Program-made: the position numbers and the translations under genes | From: Pezizomycotina sp. ARF18 | Taxonomy: Eukaryota > Ascomycota | Reading direction: 5' to 3' | Assembly: GCA_002224055.1 (NCBI GenBank) | Contig: AZLU01000017.1 | Span: forward strand, 294,220-352,147 | DNA length: 57,928 nucleotides | Notes under the pieces: generated by a model | Database searches by the model: none | What the model was told of the DNA's origin: nothing | What the model saw: only the letters and a program-made list of their open reading frames with translations | Shown: piece by piece, positions 23,401 through 35,100 of the stretch | Position numbering within the stretch: the stretch's first letter is position 1 | Layout of the letters: every line of letters starts with the position of its first letter

Positions 23401-26400
23401 ATAAAAGGGAGAATGTTTCCCTCTCGCGGAGTCCGGCAGAGCGGATAGCGAGATAGGAGTCGACAATCTTCGTCATGTATTCCGGAACCTCTTCAGAAAG
23501 CTCCTCAATTTGAGCCGAAAGGACCGAACAACACAGCCGAACTTGTTCGCGGTACTGGTTGTTAACGTCATCTGTCCTTCCCCAACAAGGATCCAGCCAC
23601 CTTACAGAGTTGACCGCCAGAGCTCTTCGGGCGTCAGGTGTGTCGAACAGCGGTGATCTGCAGAAGTTCACGATCAAGACCAATTTGAAGAGAATGAGAC
23701 GGCCCTTCACGGCAACGCAGGCGTCGAGGAAATCGATGGCGAGAAGAAGAATATCTTCGGCACCTAGGACACCTATAAGTTCCGGTAGCCAGGTGTGGAA
23801 ATATTGCACCGCTATTGTTTGGCTTCCGACTAATATCGGGGCAGGGTTGGACATGAGTTGCTCGAGCGATTTGAATAAGCCCTGAAGATCCTTTTGGAAG
23901 GATTGCGAGCTAGTGATTCCTATATCAGCCTCTTTTGCCCTTTGCTGAAGCCTAGCAGTCGTGATAAATCGGAAGACCTGCCGTCCAACCTTGAACGTTG
24001 CCCTCAGTTTTTTAGATGCTTCGGGATCGGTAGGGTTGGTTAGTAAGCGGGAGAAAGAGCGGGTCAGACACGCAGTCGCAAATGGGTAGTTGAAATGATT
24101 GGTAACGTAGTCGTCCACAATAGGCTCGAGATGGAATCTGCGATCATACACTATATTGAAAACAGTGACGAGATCCATGAAAATAAGATCTTCGAATTCA
24201 TCTCGGCCCCTCTCGCAACCAAAATGCTAAACAAGGCATCGAAAACCTCATGGAGTAATTTCACGATTTCCAGTTCCGGGATGTAAACGAATCTCTTGAG
24301 TATTTCGATAAGCTCAGCTTCCGATTTGATGTTCCGCCAATTGAGAAGATTCAGAAGGCCTTCGTTTTGAGAGAACCTAGTGCTGCAAAGAAACGTCCTG
24401 ACTAGAATTGCAGAACCACCATGGGGCACTTCACTGCAATCTGGTGGTATTTCCAAGTATGACGTTGAGCTTGGTCCCGTCTGATTCTGGTTGTAGTTCT
24501 GATTATGAGCAACGGGCTGCTGCTGCTGCTGATGCTGTTGTTGACCCTGTTCCTCTTGGTTGTGGAAATACCGATGCAATGGAAGCGTTCGATCTCCGTC
24601 CCGAGCAAAAGCACCATTATCCCACAGCGGCATCCAAGTGAAAGCGATCGGCGGCCCGCCAGGACCGTTCGAGAGTGTAATGTAAACATGTGCATCAGGA
24701 ACTAGATCCTCCGGAACCGCCAATCGTAAAATCTCGTGCCAGCTCTCGTCTCGGCTCACCAGGCTTGACGACCAAACACTAACGCCGGCGATATTCGAAG
24801 CGGCGAAGACACAATCCGGTATTGTTTCTCCATTACTCTTCCGAACTTCGAGGGTCGCTTGCATGTTTTGGAGATTTGAAGCGTGTGGTAGAGCCTGCCA
24901 TCCGTTCTTGTGGTGTAATACGAGCGGATGTCTAGGAATTTGCGGTTTGCCGAACGTGAAGTAAATATCCGATCGAGGCTTCGTCGGAGCTCCTGAGAAC
25001 CCGATCCTTTGCGTCGGTAGGACATTTTGAAGCAGGGTTGGAGTGGACTTTATGAGTTCCTCGGAATCCGGTGAAGTGAAAGTGCTCAGATTAAAATGCA
25101 GCCTGTCCGCTTTTGGACTTGTCTCACTAGAACCAAAATTGATTGTTAGTAAACAGAAAAAGAAATAAAATCTCTGTGATGCAGACATACAATCGATCAG
25201 TTTTGCTTTCTATAATGTCCTTGACTAAAGATTCCCAATCCCGTTCATGTATTAGGTCAAGAGAATTGCCGTGGTGATGGTGCGGCAGTATGTGGCCGCT
25301 CGAAGCTGTGCCTCTGGGTACAAATATTTCATGACCTGTTCGACTCCTTGGTCCTGTCTTAGGAACCTGGTCACGTCAAGAACACCAACGCCAAGACCTT
25401 TTCTGTACATGGGTCCGCCTTCGCACCGCTGTGCGGTCGCCCGTCGGATGATCCTAGCGAGCTTGATCCTGTGCCGGGTGGAGCGGTGGGGAAACCGCCG
25501 GTAGAATTATAATGGCCGCTCTGGTGGTGCTGCTGTTGCTCTCGCATCAACGCTTGCTCACGGAGACTATTACCCTTGCCCGGAAGGCTGCTGGACCTCG
25601 AAGAAGATCCGGAGAACAACGTGCTCATTCTACCACCTTTCTGGGGTGGATTGGAAACTGCTGTATTGGAGTTCATCGAGGAGGTCGAAGAATGGAGTGT
25701 AGGTCGTTCGGGGACGGTGAAAGTGGCTGCCGGCGCTTTTGTTAGGACCCGACAAACTAGGTACACTTCCTCCGTAAGATCTCTGGTATTAAGGTCGGTA
25801 AAAAGAGTTTGTAAGCGGCCAAACTGATTGAAATCAACCGGCACACCTTGGGGGGAAAGGTCAATGCTGAAACACTCAGTTAAAGCTTGATTCTGGCGGG
25901 TAGCTAGGTAGAAGACTAAAGTTGTAAGGTCGTGCGTTACTCCCACAAACGCCTTAAGATCCAATAATAGGTGGTGCAATGTGACGCCTTCGGCCTTCTC
26001 CACCGGTGGTGCGTCAAGTAGAGACATTTGGGCTTGGAGCATGGTAATAGTGATAGCTGAATCATCTCCGGTCAGGATGCGGCCACTGGTAGGCTCGCGC
26101 ACAATAATCTCCCTACCCAGAAGCTTGTTGCCGCGTACCAGTTCCCAAACGGTTTTTTCTCGAGTAACTATGAGCTCCGATGCTGTTAGCACGTTATGTA
26201 ATAGCTGCTTCCTGGCATGATCGAGGTGGTGAACAAGCCCGGAAAGGGATTCCAATAGGGAATACTGTCTCGTGAGGAGTAATTCGTGGACGTTGGATGA
26301 ATGCCATTCGCGAAGGCAAGACGCTATCTCGTCGACCAGAGGCTCAGAGTCGTGCGTGGCGGTTTCGTCTCCAATTTTTAGCATGGGAACTGGCGCAGGT

Positions 26401-27461
26401 GGACGGCTCCTCGGGCGCGCTTTTGGCGTTCTAGACCGCTTGTCCTTTCTCGAACCCTTCGACGTGGACCGTGGGAGTCGCCCCGCAGTGGAACCCTTCC
26501 GTTTTAGGTCCTTGCCGGTGACAGACTGCCGCGCTCTTTGGGGCCCTGTTTGCTGCTGTATTTGAAACGAAGCCCTGGCCTGTTGCTGCTGCGAGAGTCC
26601 TTGCTGTTGCTGCTGCCGCCGTTGGGCGTCGTTTTGGTGCCATTTTGGGCGCTGTTGCAGCCCATCGAGGGGAACATACGAAGCTTCGGTCTCAGAGTCT
26701 CCGTCAACGTCGTCGTCGAGGTGGTGGATTCCCGCCGATTTGCCATTCACATGTATCGAAGTCTCTCCTAGGGATCCATCGTCGTCTTCGTCGTATTCGC
26801 CGAGTTCCTCTTCCCGCACGCTAACGCCAACCTGAATTCGGTGCTTGGTGTTGTCATGTTCGTGGTGGCCTTGCTCCGGCTTCTCGAGATTGTCGTCCTC
26901 CTCGTCATTGTAATTTCGTTGAGTATCGGGAATTCGATCGGGAGTGAGAATCTTCTGCTCCCTGTCGGCGAGGTATTGGTGTTGGTGGAAATCTCCATCA
27001 TATTTAACGTCTTTTCCTCCGTCAATCTGAGCCGCTTCGTCTCCGTATTCCTCGCCGTTCAATTTTTCGCGGTACCCTGCGCCGTCTTCACCTTCTATGT
27101 CCTCATCCACTTCCACTTCTTCGTCATCTTCGTCCTCGTCGTAATCGTCGTCGTCTTCTTCGGGTCCGATTTCGAGAGCGAGAGGCAGTTCTGGTCCGAG
27201 GAGTTCACGTATCTTGACACACGCGCTTGGAAAGATGCCCGAAAATACGCGAGCCTCGAGTGTCTGGCCCCTCCTGCTGGTGAGGCCGGAGAGGAGACTA
27301 GGAGGCGCGACGAGGTAACCGCGGAACCATTGGCCGTTGTTGCAGCTTTCGATCAGGTAAAGCTCGTCGCCGAGTTCTATTGGGAGATCTGATTTTCCGG
27401 TCGGATTGAAAGGGTGCGTCGCGATAGCGAATGCTATCCGTGGGAGAGGCTCCCAGGGCAT
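20489..27461 (-). CDS. DOCK-family guanine nucleotide exchange factor (Dck1-like), four exons
   Basis: Predicted to activate a Rac/Rho-type GTPase, in fungi usually together with an ELMO-type partner, at the cell cortex. Exons: 27461-25191, 25126-22689, 22634-21246, 21177-20489; introns of 64, 54 and 68 bp are all GT-AG. Domains: SH3 at residues about 10-84 (ATHPFNPTGKSDLPIELGDE, QWFRGYL, GIFPSACVKI) with a longer loop than usual; an acidic and poly-Gln linker at about 95-350; the helical DOCK N-terminal region to about 755; a DHR-1/C2 domain at about 810-930 (SDIYFTF, SRDESWHEILRLAVPEDLVP); a Gln-rich stretch; and an armadillo-like middle. The catalytic DHR-2 spans about 1640-2030, with the hallmark FFKVIYIGMGFP and FSDRIQEQHP. 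A Ser/Lys-rich tail of about 230 residues follows. Five -1 frame breaks lie near 25418, 25280, 24203, 23153 and 21590. Exon sum 6,787 plus five bases is 2,264 codons. Identity is very secure; whether the allele is truly broken is not. Confidence 0.93.
21178..21245 (-). other. Intron 3 of the DOCK gene (68 bp)
   Basis: Donor GTAAGT after CTGATGAGAC and acceptor TTACAG before TTTTCGAGAAA. The frame change across it (68 mod 3 = 2) matches the change between the DHR-2 exon and the C-terminal tail exactly. Confidence 0.9.
22635..22688 (-). other. Intron 2 of the DOCK gene (54 bp)
   Basis: Donor GTATGTATAC after codons for AEMID and acceptor CTTTAG before TCCCTGGATCAC (SLDHLFKSKHLTE). Phase 0, length divisible by three, with a TACTAAC-type box (actaactc) just upstream of the acceptor. 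Confidence 0.9.
25127..25190 (-). other. Intron 1 of the DOCK gene (64 bp)
   Basis: Donor GTATGT after ...GATCGATT and acceptor TTCTAG before TGAGACAAG. Removing it joins the end of the N-terminal region to the sequence leading into DHR-1 in the right phase, once the two upstream -1 breaks are allowed for. Confidence 0.85.
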
Positions 27462-30400
27462 CGTAGAGGTAGGCTTTTAAGAAGGAAGAAAAATCGTCTC
27501 TTTTCTCGATCTTTGACAAGAGCAAGGGAACAAAAAAATAGAAAAAGGAAAGTGAATTAGAAAGAAAGAAAAGAAAGAAACACTCGCGTCCTCCACCACA
27601 ACTGTGATCACAGGAAAAACTGGGGGTTAGGAATACGGGTTTGCCAGAGCAAGGGCCCTTGGAGGTTCGAGAATTCTTTGAAGGAGCTATCGTGATCAGT
27701 TGGAGGTAGAAGAAGGAACGAGCAAGAACAGGTTTCTCGTCTCTTCTTTTCTTCCTTCTTGTCTCTGCTTTTTTTTTTTTTTTTTTTTTCGCAGTATGTT
27801 TATCGGGACGTTTCAGAACCTCCTCTTCCCCCCTTATCCCTCCCTCCTTCTTTTTCCTTTTCCTCCGATTATTTTTTTTTTTTCTTTCTAATATTTCCTT
27901 TTTTAAAATAAACCCCCACAAAACACACTAGTAGTATATATATATCCCCTCAAGCGAGCGAGCACTTTACCCTGCCTTCTCTTTCAACGTATAAATGTAT
28001 ATAGATAGATACTTACAAGATGTATATTGATCGCCTCTGTTGCCTTTGGCGTCCAGGCCGTCGGTAATACTCGGTATAGGCTAAAAAGGTTGAAGGGTCT
28101 TGTATGATATTAATTGCTGAAGAGGAGAGGGAGAAGAAGAAAGGAAAAGGTCGTCGTCGTCGAATTGGAGAAAGGAAAAATAATAATTGAATTGTTGATT
28201 GTGTGTGGTGTGTGAAGGGGTGAAAAAATAAAAAATAAAAAAAAAATAAATAAATATAAAAAAAAAAAATAATAAAAAATAAAAATAAAAAGAACGGAGA
28301 GAGACAAGACCGACTAGGAGGAAGAAACAGGGACTCCACTTTTTTCTTTTCTGCTGCTCTACTCCCCTTTCCATCAAGAAAAGAAAAGAATATACGTACT
28401 TGACCTCTCAATTGCCAATTGCTTGTTACTGAAAGCCAAAAACTATCACAGCTTCGCAAATTAATCGCCAATTCTTGCAAGGTTTATGCCTGCTACTGTC
28501 ACAGTAAGTGGCTGCTCCTAAAGATATCTCTTCCCCAGTTCTGGAACCCTTTGAATATGGAAAGTATTACTCAAGGAGATGGTAGGGATAAAGAAAGCAG
28601 CAAGCAATACGAAGTTCCTAAAGTCTCAACGTTACTGAGCCTTTTATATATATATATTCTATCCTTCAGGCGATTGGCCACGGTGACTGACCATTCTCGG
28701 TATCCAAGGGGTTGAAAAACAGATCTCGTTAGCGAACAAGCGGGTTTCGTGATCACAACGCGCGGGCGGCGGTGGCGACAAACACCCTTTTTTCCAGCAG
28801 CGGTATTGCAGAACTTAGAAGTGGTTCAAGGGGATCGCTAACTTCGTTCACTATGGGGGGTTTATTGGCTATATCACTCTCGGACACTACTCCTTTTCCA
28901 GCAATAATTTTGGATGCAAGGAAGTTTCAAAAGCGCCTGTTTTGTTGCCCTTTCGTTGTTTTTGGTGACCTTTTCCATTATTAGAGAGACATGGCTCAAC
29001 CAGGCGGTTGGGATGACAGTCCCAGTTGCGGGAAGTACCAATTTCCTGTTTCTCCATTGCTGTGCTGCAACGCAGCTCGAAAATACTTACATGATCCTTC
29101 CCCTGGTTCTTCCAACAGGGGCAAAAATTAACCACCATTCGAGCATGTACTTGTCTCTCGAAGTCTCGGAGTGCTTTTTTGGGGGGCTTCCTCTTTCTTT
29201 TCCTCATTTCTCACGCTTTTCTCGGGTACGGGTGCATTACCAGCTAACTCTTTCTCAAAACGAATTGCGCTCGGAAAGGGGCGGCGCCCAACTTCCAGGA
29301 AACTCGGAAATGGTCTGCAGACTTGAAAAACGAGAGGTAACCAAGAAAAAAAAAAAAAAAAAAAAAAAAAAACGCCTCGTTCTCACATCGAAAAATAGGT
29401 AGGTTCCACCGAGATTTCACAATTGTGACGAATCAAATCGAGTGCTGCGAACGGATAAGTGAGGGGTGAGCTATATTGGATTTAAACAACGTTCCGTCCT
29501 CGTCGTACACGCACACGTGCATATATAAGTCTGATACTAATAACGCTAAAGCTTTCCTTTTCAATTTTTCAAGTCGCGGCAATGACGATTGACCGTTGCA
29601 CTAGCGCTGGACGTTGTATGATCAAACGGCTTGTGAGATGGTTTGAACCACTAACACCAGTTTTCACCCTCCAACCATGGATCGTTCCATCGCAAATAAG
29701 ACAATGCAACTCACGCAAGTGTGCTCCTTTTGCCTGGCAGAGATGCCTTCTGCTAAGTGATATTTACGATTATTTGACTTTCATTTCTAACCCCGGTTTC
29801 CCCTGCCTATTTTCTTCCTCTCAAAGAAAGGGCGCAGCCTATGTCTTATTAAAGTAATAGGAATTTTTAAGGAACAGATGTCACAAGCAGAAGCCCTGCG
29901 CTGCCCCTCCAAACCTTTTTTTATTTTGGCGAGCGGGGCGGATTTTTATTTACGGGGAAATAAGGAAGGGGAACGTTAATATTATTAAACGGAAAATTAG
30001 TGTGTCCACCCCTCACATCTAAAAAAACCGACGATCATCCCATCTTACCGCCCAGCGAGATGTCAAGATTATAAGCACAAGTTCCGTTTCTAGGTAGGTA
30101 ATTCAAATAAGAATCGTTTGGATATCGGGTGATCTTCACTCCCAAATTTTACTCTCCTATCGCTTTTAGCTGGTGAAAATCTCCCCTTCTTGCAGAGAAA
30201 AGAGATTGCGCGAAGGACCTTTTTTCGCGGGACCAGCAGTTTACTTCCGCGACGTTTTACCAATGGGAACTGCCGCTGGAGAAACTGATGTCCTGGCTTT
30301 CTTTCTCGCGAAAGATAACACCGCTCCCTCCTGAAGTATTAGAAAACTTGAGATATAAATGGAATACCTTCAGCGCCATGGAACCGATTCAAGACGGAAT

Positions 30401-31400
30401 GTCTCACGAAAGCAAATATATATAACCTGCAAAAATAGAACATGGAAAAGCATGCTAATTTTTTTTTTTTTTTTTTCCTTTCTTTGCTTAAACAAGCATG
30501 AACCAACTCCATGGGCCCCCTTCACAACAGACAAAAAAGTTTTGCTTACCACGGATCATAGATTGTCACAAAAAAAAAAAAACTCAATTGGCTTTGTTGG
30601 TGTTTTTGTTCCTGTTCCTGAGATACATCATTAAAAAAAAAGTAATTTCAGGGGCAAATAACACTAATCTCCTTTCGGTCAGGATCTTCCGAAAAAAATG
30701 TGTTTGGAATCAGACTGCTTATCGCTGCTTGTCCGAAATTACTTTTTTCCCTTCTTCTTATCTTTGAGGTTATTTTTTTTTTTTTTCCTACTCGGTATCT
30801 TCCTTTAATTTTCTGTTAGAAGTCGACAGAGCGATATCCAGTCTGAAATATCCAGCTCCACGGTCCACGGAGAAGCTTGGAGATTTTCTTTAAGATCGTT
30901 TAAAGCTATATTGGATTGAAATATTTCTGAGGTCCTCTTTTGTTTCGATCTGAAGATTTCGGATATTTGCTATAGTTTACTCTATTTATTGAGTCTTCAG
31001 AGCCTCACTCTCACATGTTATTGAAGTTGATCTGGGAGTAACAGGTTGCCCAAGATGGCGATCGTGGTGCTTGATGATATTCTCGACAATGCTAGAACTG
31101 ATATAGCCGTTTACTACTATTATAGACGCTTTTCGTTTCTATTTTCCTCGCGTTCGTACTTCTGCTATTTTTTTTTTTTTTTTTTTTTTATTTTTTTCTC
31201 ATGGGAAACCCGTCAGTTTTGACACCGGGATTATCGTGTCAAGTTCAGCCTGGATGACTTCTTTTCGGTAAAATTCACTTTTTTCGCCTTAGATGCTAGG
31301 TAGGCTTTGGTGCTCATTATCGAGACGACGAAGGGCTTGGAAACTGCGCAGTATAAAGTCTTGTTAAACAGGGAAGATACGACAGTATTACCTACCATTA
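27462..31400. other. DOCK 5' flank and start of the gene desert
   Basis: The first kilobase is pyrimidine-rich on the plus strand with T21 at 27769-27789, and should include the DOCK promoter and 5' UTR. Further right are an A-rich (A)nT block at 28228-28300, A27 at 29346-29372, T18 at 30459-30476 and T22 at 31168-31189. Frames up to about 160 codons exist but translate to low-complexity or unrelated sequence. I see no supportable gene. Confidence 0.5.
28228..28300. repeat. A-rich simple repeat (AAAAAT / AAAT units)
   Basis: About 70 bases of only A and T apart from the flanks, built of aaaaat and aaataaat units. Confidence 0.8.
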
Positions 31401-31599
31401 AGCAAAGCCCTGGAATATCCGAGAGATTCATGCTTCTACGATTATATTGCTTGATTTAAACGAGACTTTTTCTTTCTATTTACGAAACTACCTTGCAATA
31501 AAGATTTTAGAAACGGTTTGAATTCAGGAATATTTCTAAATACACTTTGCTATGTGATTGTTGCCGTATATGAATAGAAACAATTATCACGAAGGCTTC

Positions 31600-33698
31600 C
31601 ACGTAGAGCCTTAGCATAGCTGGTTTATTATTCATTTCGATGGCTATAAAGCGCATTCGATTATGAGTACTTCGGTTGATACTTCCAGCATGGAAGCAGT
31701 CGCTATTATCGTGGGCGAAAAGAATGTTTGGTTTGAAAAATTATACGGCGAGACCGCTGGAGTTTCAAAGGTAATTGCGCTCTAGTTTAGTCTATAATAC
31801 ATAGTGGGAAGAAGTAGTTTTGGATGTAGATACTTCGGCTCCACAGGGTATTGTTATGCGGTGGGTTCTCCTTGTCTCTCAAAAATGTTACCAGTATCAT
31901 CGAGAGGACATCGCGTGTGCCCAATCTAGTATCGTTCTCCGGTGGTATTGTCCCTGAATAGAGAAAATCAGGCTCGTAGCTATAGGAGGAGTATCTAGAT
32001 AGCGTAGAATTTCTATGTCCATTAGAGGATACACGCTCGGAACGGGGAAAGGTTGGATGCTTATAGCTCGTCTTGTGGGCCGTGGTGCCTTTATCGGTTT
32101 CTTCGATAGTCAAGCGGTTGTTCGAACGCTGTTATAAATCGTCGAGTGATTTTCGGGCTAGCTTTATCGGGCGATCGTCACAGGCTTTCGTTATCCCAAC
32201 TTCCGCAACTTCTGCGACTGCCGTGGTTTCAGTGATATGTTCCAGGTGGAAGGTTTGATCTAACCTGTTGTTTTGCGATGATGTAGTTTTGCGACGATGT
32301 GGTAGAACATCTCGAAACCTTGTTTTTTAAAGGACAAAAAGGAACGTGCTACGATCGTATTCCTCGTCATCGGAGTACCGACTAGTGCACCAATATGAGG
32401 TCGGGACTGGGGTGGTAATTTTGCTTCAATTTAAGTGATCTATGAGTTAGTTGGAGCTTCCATGACGAGAAACGTAAATTGTAACTTATAATCTTCTTCG
32501 GTAGCCACCAAGTTGCCTGAACGCTTCCAGATGAGTATCGTGGAATCGCATTTGAGCTAGATTTATCGGTTGATCGTCAAGGATTTCGTTATCCAACTCC
32601 TGGCCCATCATGGTTTCAATGCTATCAAAAGCTTCCAGTAACTAGCTGTTTAGTTATGTAACACGTTGAAACAATCGATGGTAGAACCTCTTGAGCAACT
32701 CTTGTTTTTCTCAATTATCGAGGAGCTTGATAAAGATATTTGGCTGACTAGAGTAATAATAATATGAACAGGGGTCGATTATTGTAGCTTCGCTGCAGCT
32801 TAGCAAGCGTATGTAAAGGCCTTGGTGATACTATTTACTGCGTCGTATAAGTCTGGGTTTCCGGCAGAGTAGAAGTGTATGCGCCGATATTCTCTCACAG
32901 ATGCTTCTACTCGTCAGATTCTGTCGCATTCCCGAAGGTGCCGTTTCTAACTATACGGCGCCGGAAAACCTCCGTGAGGTTAACGGCATTATAGTGGTTA
33001 TAGGTATTGTGGCTTGTATACTTCTTGAATGGTGAGGTTAACGTTTTTCGGTTATGATTTGGCGTCACGTATTGAAGCGAAGTATCCCAAGTATCCCATG
33101 GATCGAACGAGTCGCGTATGGAAGTAGTCAGCGCGGTTAGGAGCGAGAAGATGTTAGGATTTCAAACATATTCTCGCGAACCCGGAAGGATTTTTCATAA
33201 TTTATAGTATGCCTTGCTCAGTATGAAAGAGTATCGACAACGTCGACGTTTTGCGCCAATACTTAGCTTCACAAGATACCCTTGCTATGCGTCGGCTTCT
33301 TCCTATTATTCGGATACTACTAGTATAGTAAAGGAATTTTTCCGTTGTGAACGTAGCTAAGTAGTAGCGGGTATGATGGGATCCTCTGGCGTCCGAATGT
33401 TATGCTGATAACTTGAAGAACGCGGAAGTAGAGTGATAAAGGTAATTTATCCCACCGGACCCCGTAAGGGGCGCTATGATAACAAATTGAACCAGCCCTG
33501 CGGTGTATGTTTGTCCTACCGTGTTTTTCGGTATCATACTCGAAGTACTTTGCAAGGGATTTATGTAGGCACGGCAACATCATCTCGTTATCGCAGGTTC
33601 TCGTTTTAATAGTCTGCCACAGGCGTAGGTTTACAGTCTTTTGTCGATCTGACTATGTAACAGCCGTGGTTGTCTTGAGGTAGAAACCTCGAACTGTT

Positions 33699-33733
<35 letters not shown>

Positions 33734-35100
33734 TCCCTATGCTCGGGTGCGAAGGCTGCCCATTCTACAGCCTAGAGTAGTAATATCAAATAAGAGTAGT
33801 TGCGATAGACTTTCTCCGACTTAATTGGTCTATGCGAAGGTTTCGTCGCTCCACGAATGGTAGATTGTGTCGACCTCTACAGAATAGAAGTATTGAGACT
33901 TATATACTTTCTAGGTAGTGGGCTTAACGTTTTTTCGGTTATAAGGCAACGTTCCGTGCTGTACGATGTGCTCCAAGTATCGTTTGATTTTACGCAAATG
34001 ACCAAAAAACATTTGTCTCAATGTAGATTCTTCGGCTTCAGAGAATATCATTATCCTCGGAATCCTCCGTGGCATTCGAATCTTAAATATAGCTGGTAGA
34101 TTTCTTGCTCAAAATAGCTTAGTGGTAGTAACTATGGTGAGCTTCTAGTATAAGAGCCTCATGAGATTGCTGAAGTAACAAGGTGCTGACTGATATGGTA
34201 CGGGTGGTTCGTGGGCCCAATTCTCTGATGATTTGTCTACCGAGGTCCGGTAATTTTGGGGAGTTTAGTGATATCGTATTTGAAGGCTTTCTGAAATATT
34301 TTATCTGGGCATCGTGGCAATATCTCCTTATCATGGATTCCTGGCCAAACGTGGTTTAATAATATGTTCCGAGCCGTAGACAATGAGTTTGTCTGTCGAT
34401 CTGGCTATGTAAAAGGTTTGGCTTTGTCGAGGGACATCTCGAAGCAGTCTCTTTTCTGAACCTCTTATCCTCGGATGGGCATTTGGCATTATACCGAAGA
34501 GAGTATCGAGATACGCTACTAGCGTTGTGGTGTTTGCTTCAACTGGACTGGCCTATATTCAGGCCTTGTTGGTCGTAAACTGTGCTAAGTATGTTGTGGC
34601 CATTTTCGCAAAGAAATGTGGATTGATAACCCAAAACAATCCTCGGGGAGGTGTTTAGTATCACTTAGTAGACTATGTTACGAGAGTCATTGAGGTGGAT
34701 CTAATATACAGTGGCCGTTGCTGCATGATCCGGTGCCGGACAGCCTCTACGATATTTATGGCAGAAGGTGGTGAGAGGTATTGAGACTTGTATAATTCTC
34801 GGCTGGTGTGGTTAACCTTTTTTCGGTTATGATTCCTCTGATATACTCAGGTATCACCACATCCGAATACCACCAGGACAACATTCTCTATCGTCAGTTG
34901 ATGTGAGGGATGCGGAATGGAATTTTGAATGCACCTTAGCAGCGCTAGCTATGTCAAAACCCTCTTCTACTCGGATGTATCCGACGGGATTGAAAAAAGG
35001 CACGTCATTGAAGTATGTCCAAGGGAATAGCTGCGCGATGCAGTTTTCAAGATTTTGCTTATAACCTAGCTCTTTTTCGGCTTGTATACCCGGTAGGCGA
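31600..35100. repeat. Degenerate composite tandem repeat, family 1
   Basis: An ordered set of short blocks recurs with strong divergence. Block G (tttatcggg...ttcgttatcc) starts near 32163, 32562, 33559 and 34299. Block D (ggtagaacatctcgaaacc and variants) starts near 32301, 32680, 33679 and 34431, always followed by a T-rich run. Block E (tcctcggatg-like, then ttgcttcaa...ggcctat) follows. Block F (tttttcggttatgatt) sits at 33043, 33929 and 34817. Block A (catggaagcagtcgc / tatggaagtagtcagcgc) is near 31690 and 33117. Block B (acttcggctccaca) is near 31831, 33260 and 34030. Block C (gctaagtagtagc) is near 33356 and 34116. Order G-D-E-F-A-B-C is kept in the longer copies, so these are tandem duplicates of one unit of about 0.74-1.0 kb, plus one shortened copy of about 0.4 kb. 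Similarity is perhaps 55-70% by eye. Isolated B and C blocks recur at 37010 and 36092. Confidence 0.7.
33697..33733. repeat. T22-A15 homopolymer junction
   Basis: Twenty-two T are followed directly by fifteen A, a self-complementary tract. It sits exactly where the other family-1 repeat copies have a short T-rich run after block D (for example tgttttttaaa at 32320), so it looks like an expansion of a T/A run already in the repeat. Confidence 0.85.

Noticed and set aside
27298-27921. 207-codon minus-strand frame over the DOCK start
   Set aside because: It is a shadow: its second half overlaps the SH3-coding region in another frame and its first half is Lys-rich low-complexity 5' flank.
31600-35100. 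CRISPR-like or regularly spaced repeat array
   Set aside because: The repeats are long, highly diverged and unevenly spaced, and the host is a eukaryote.
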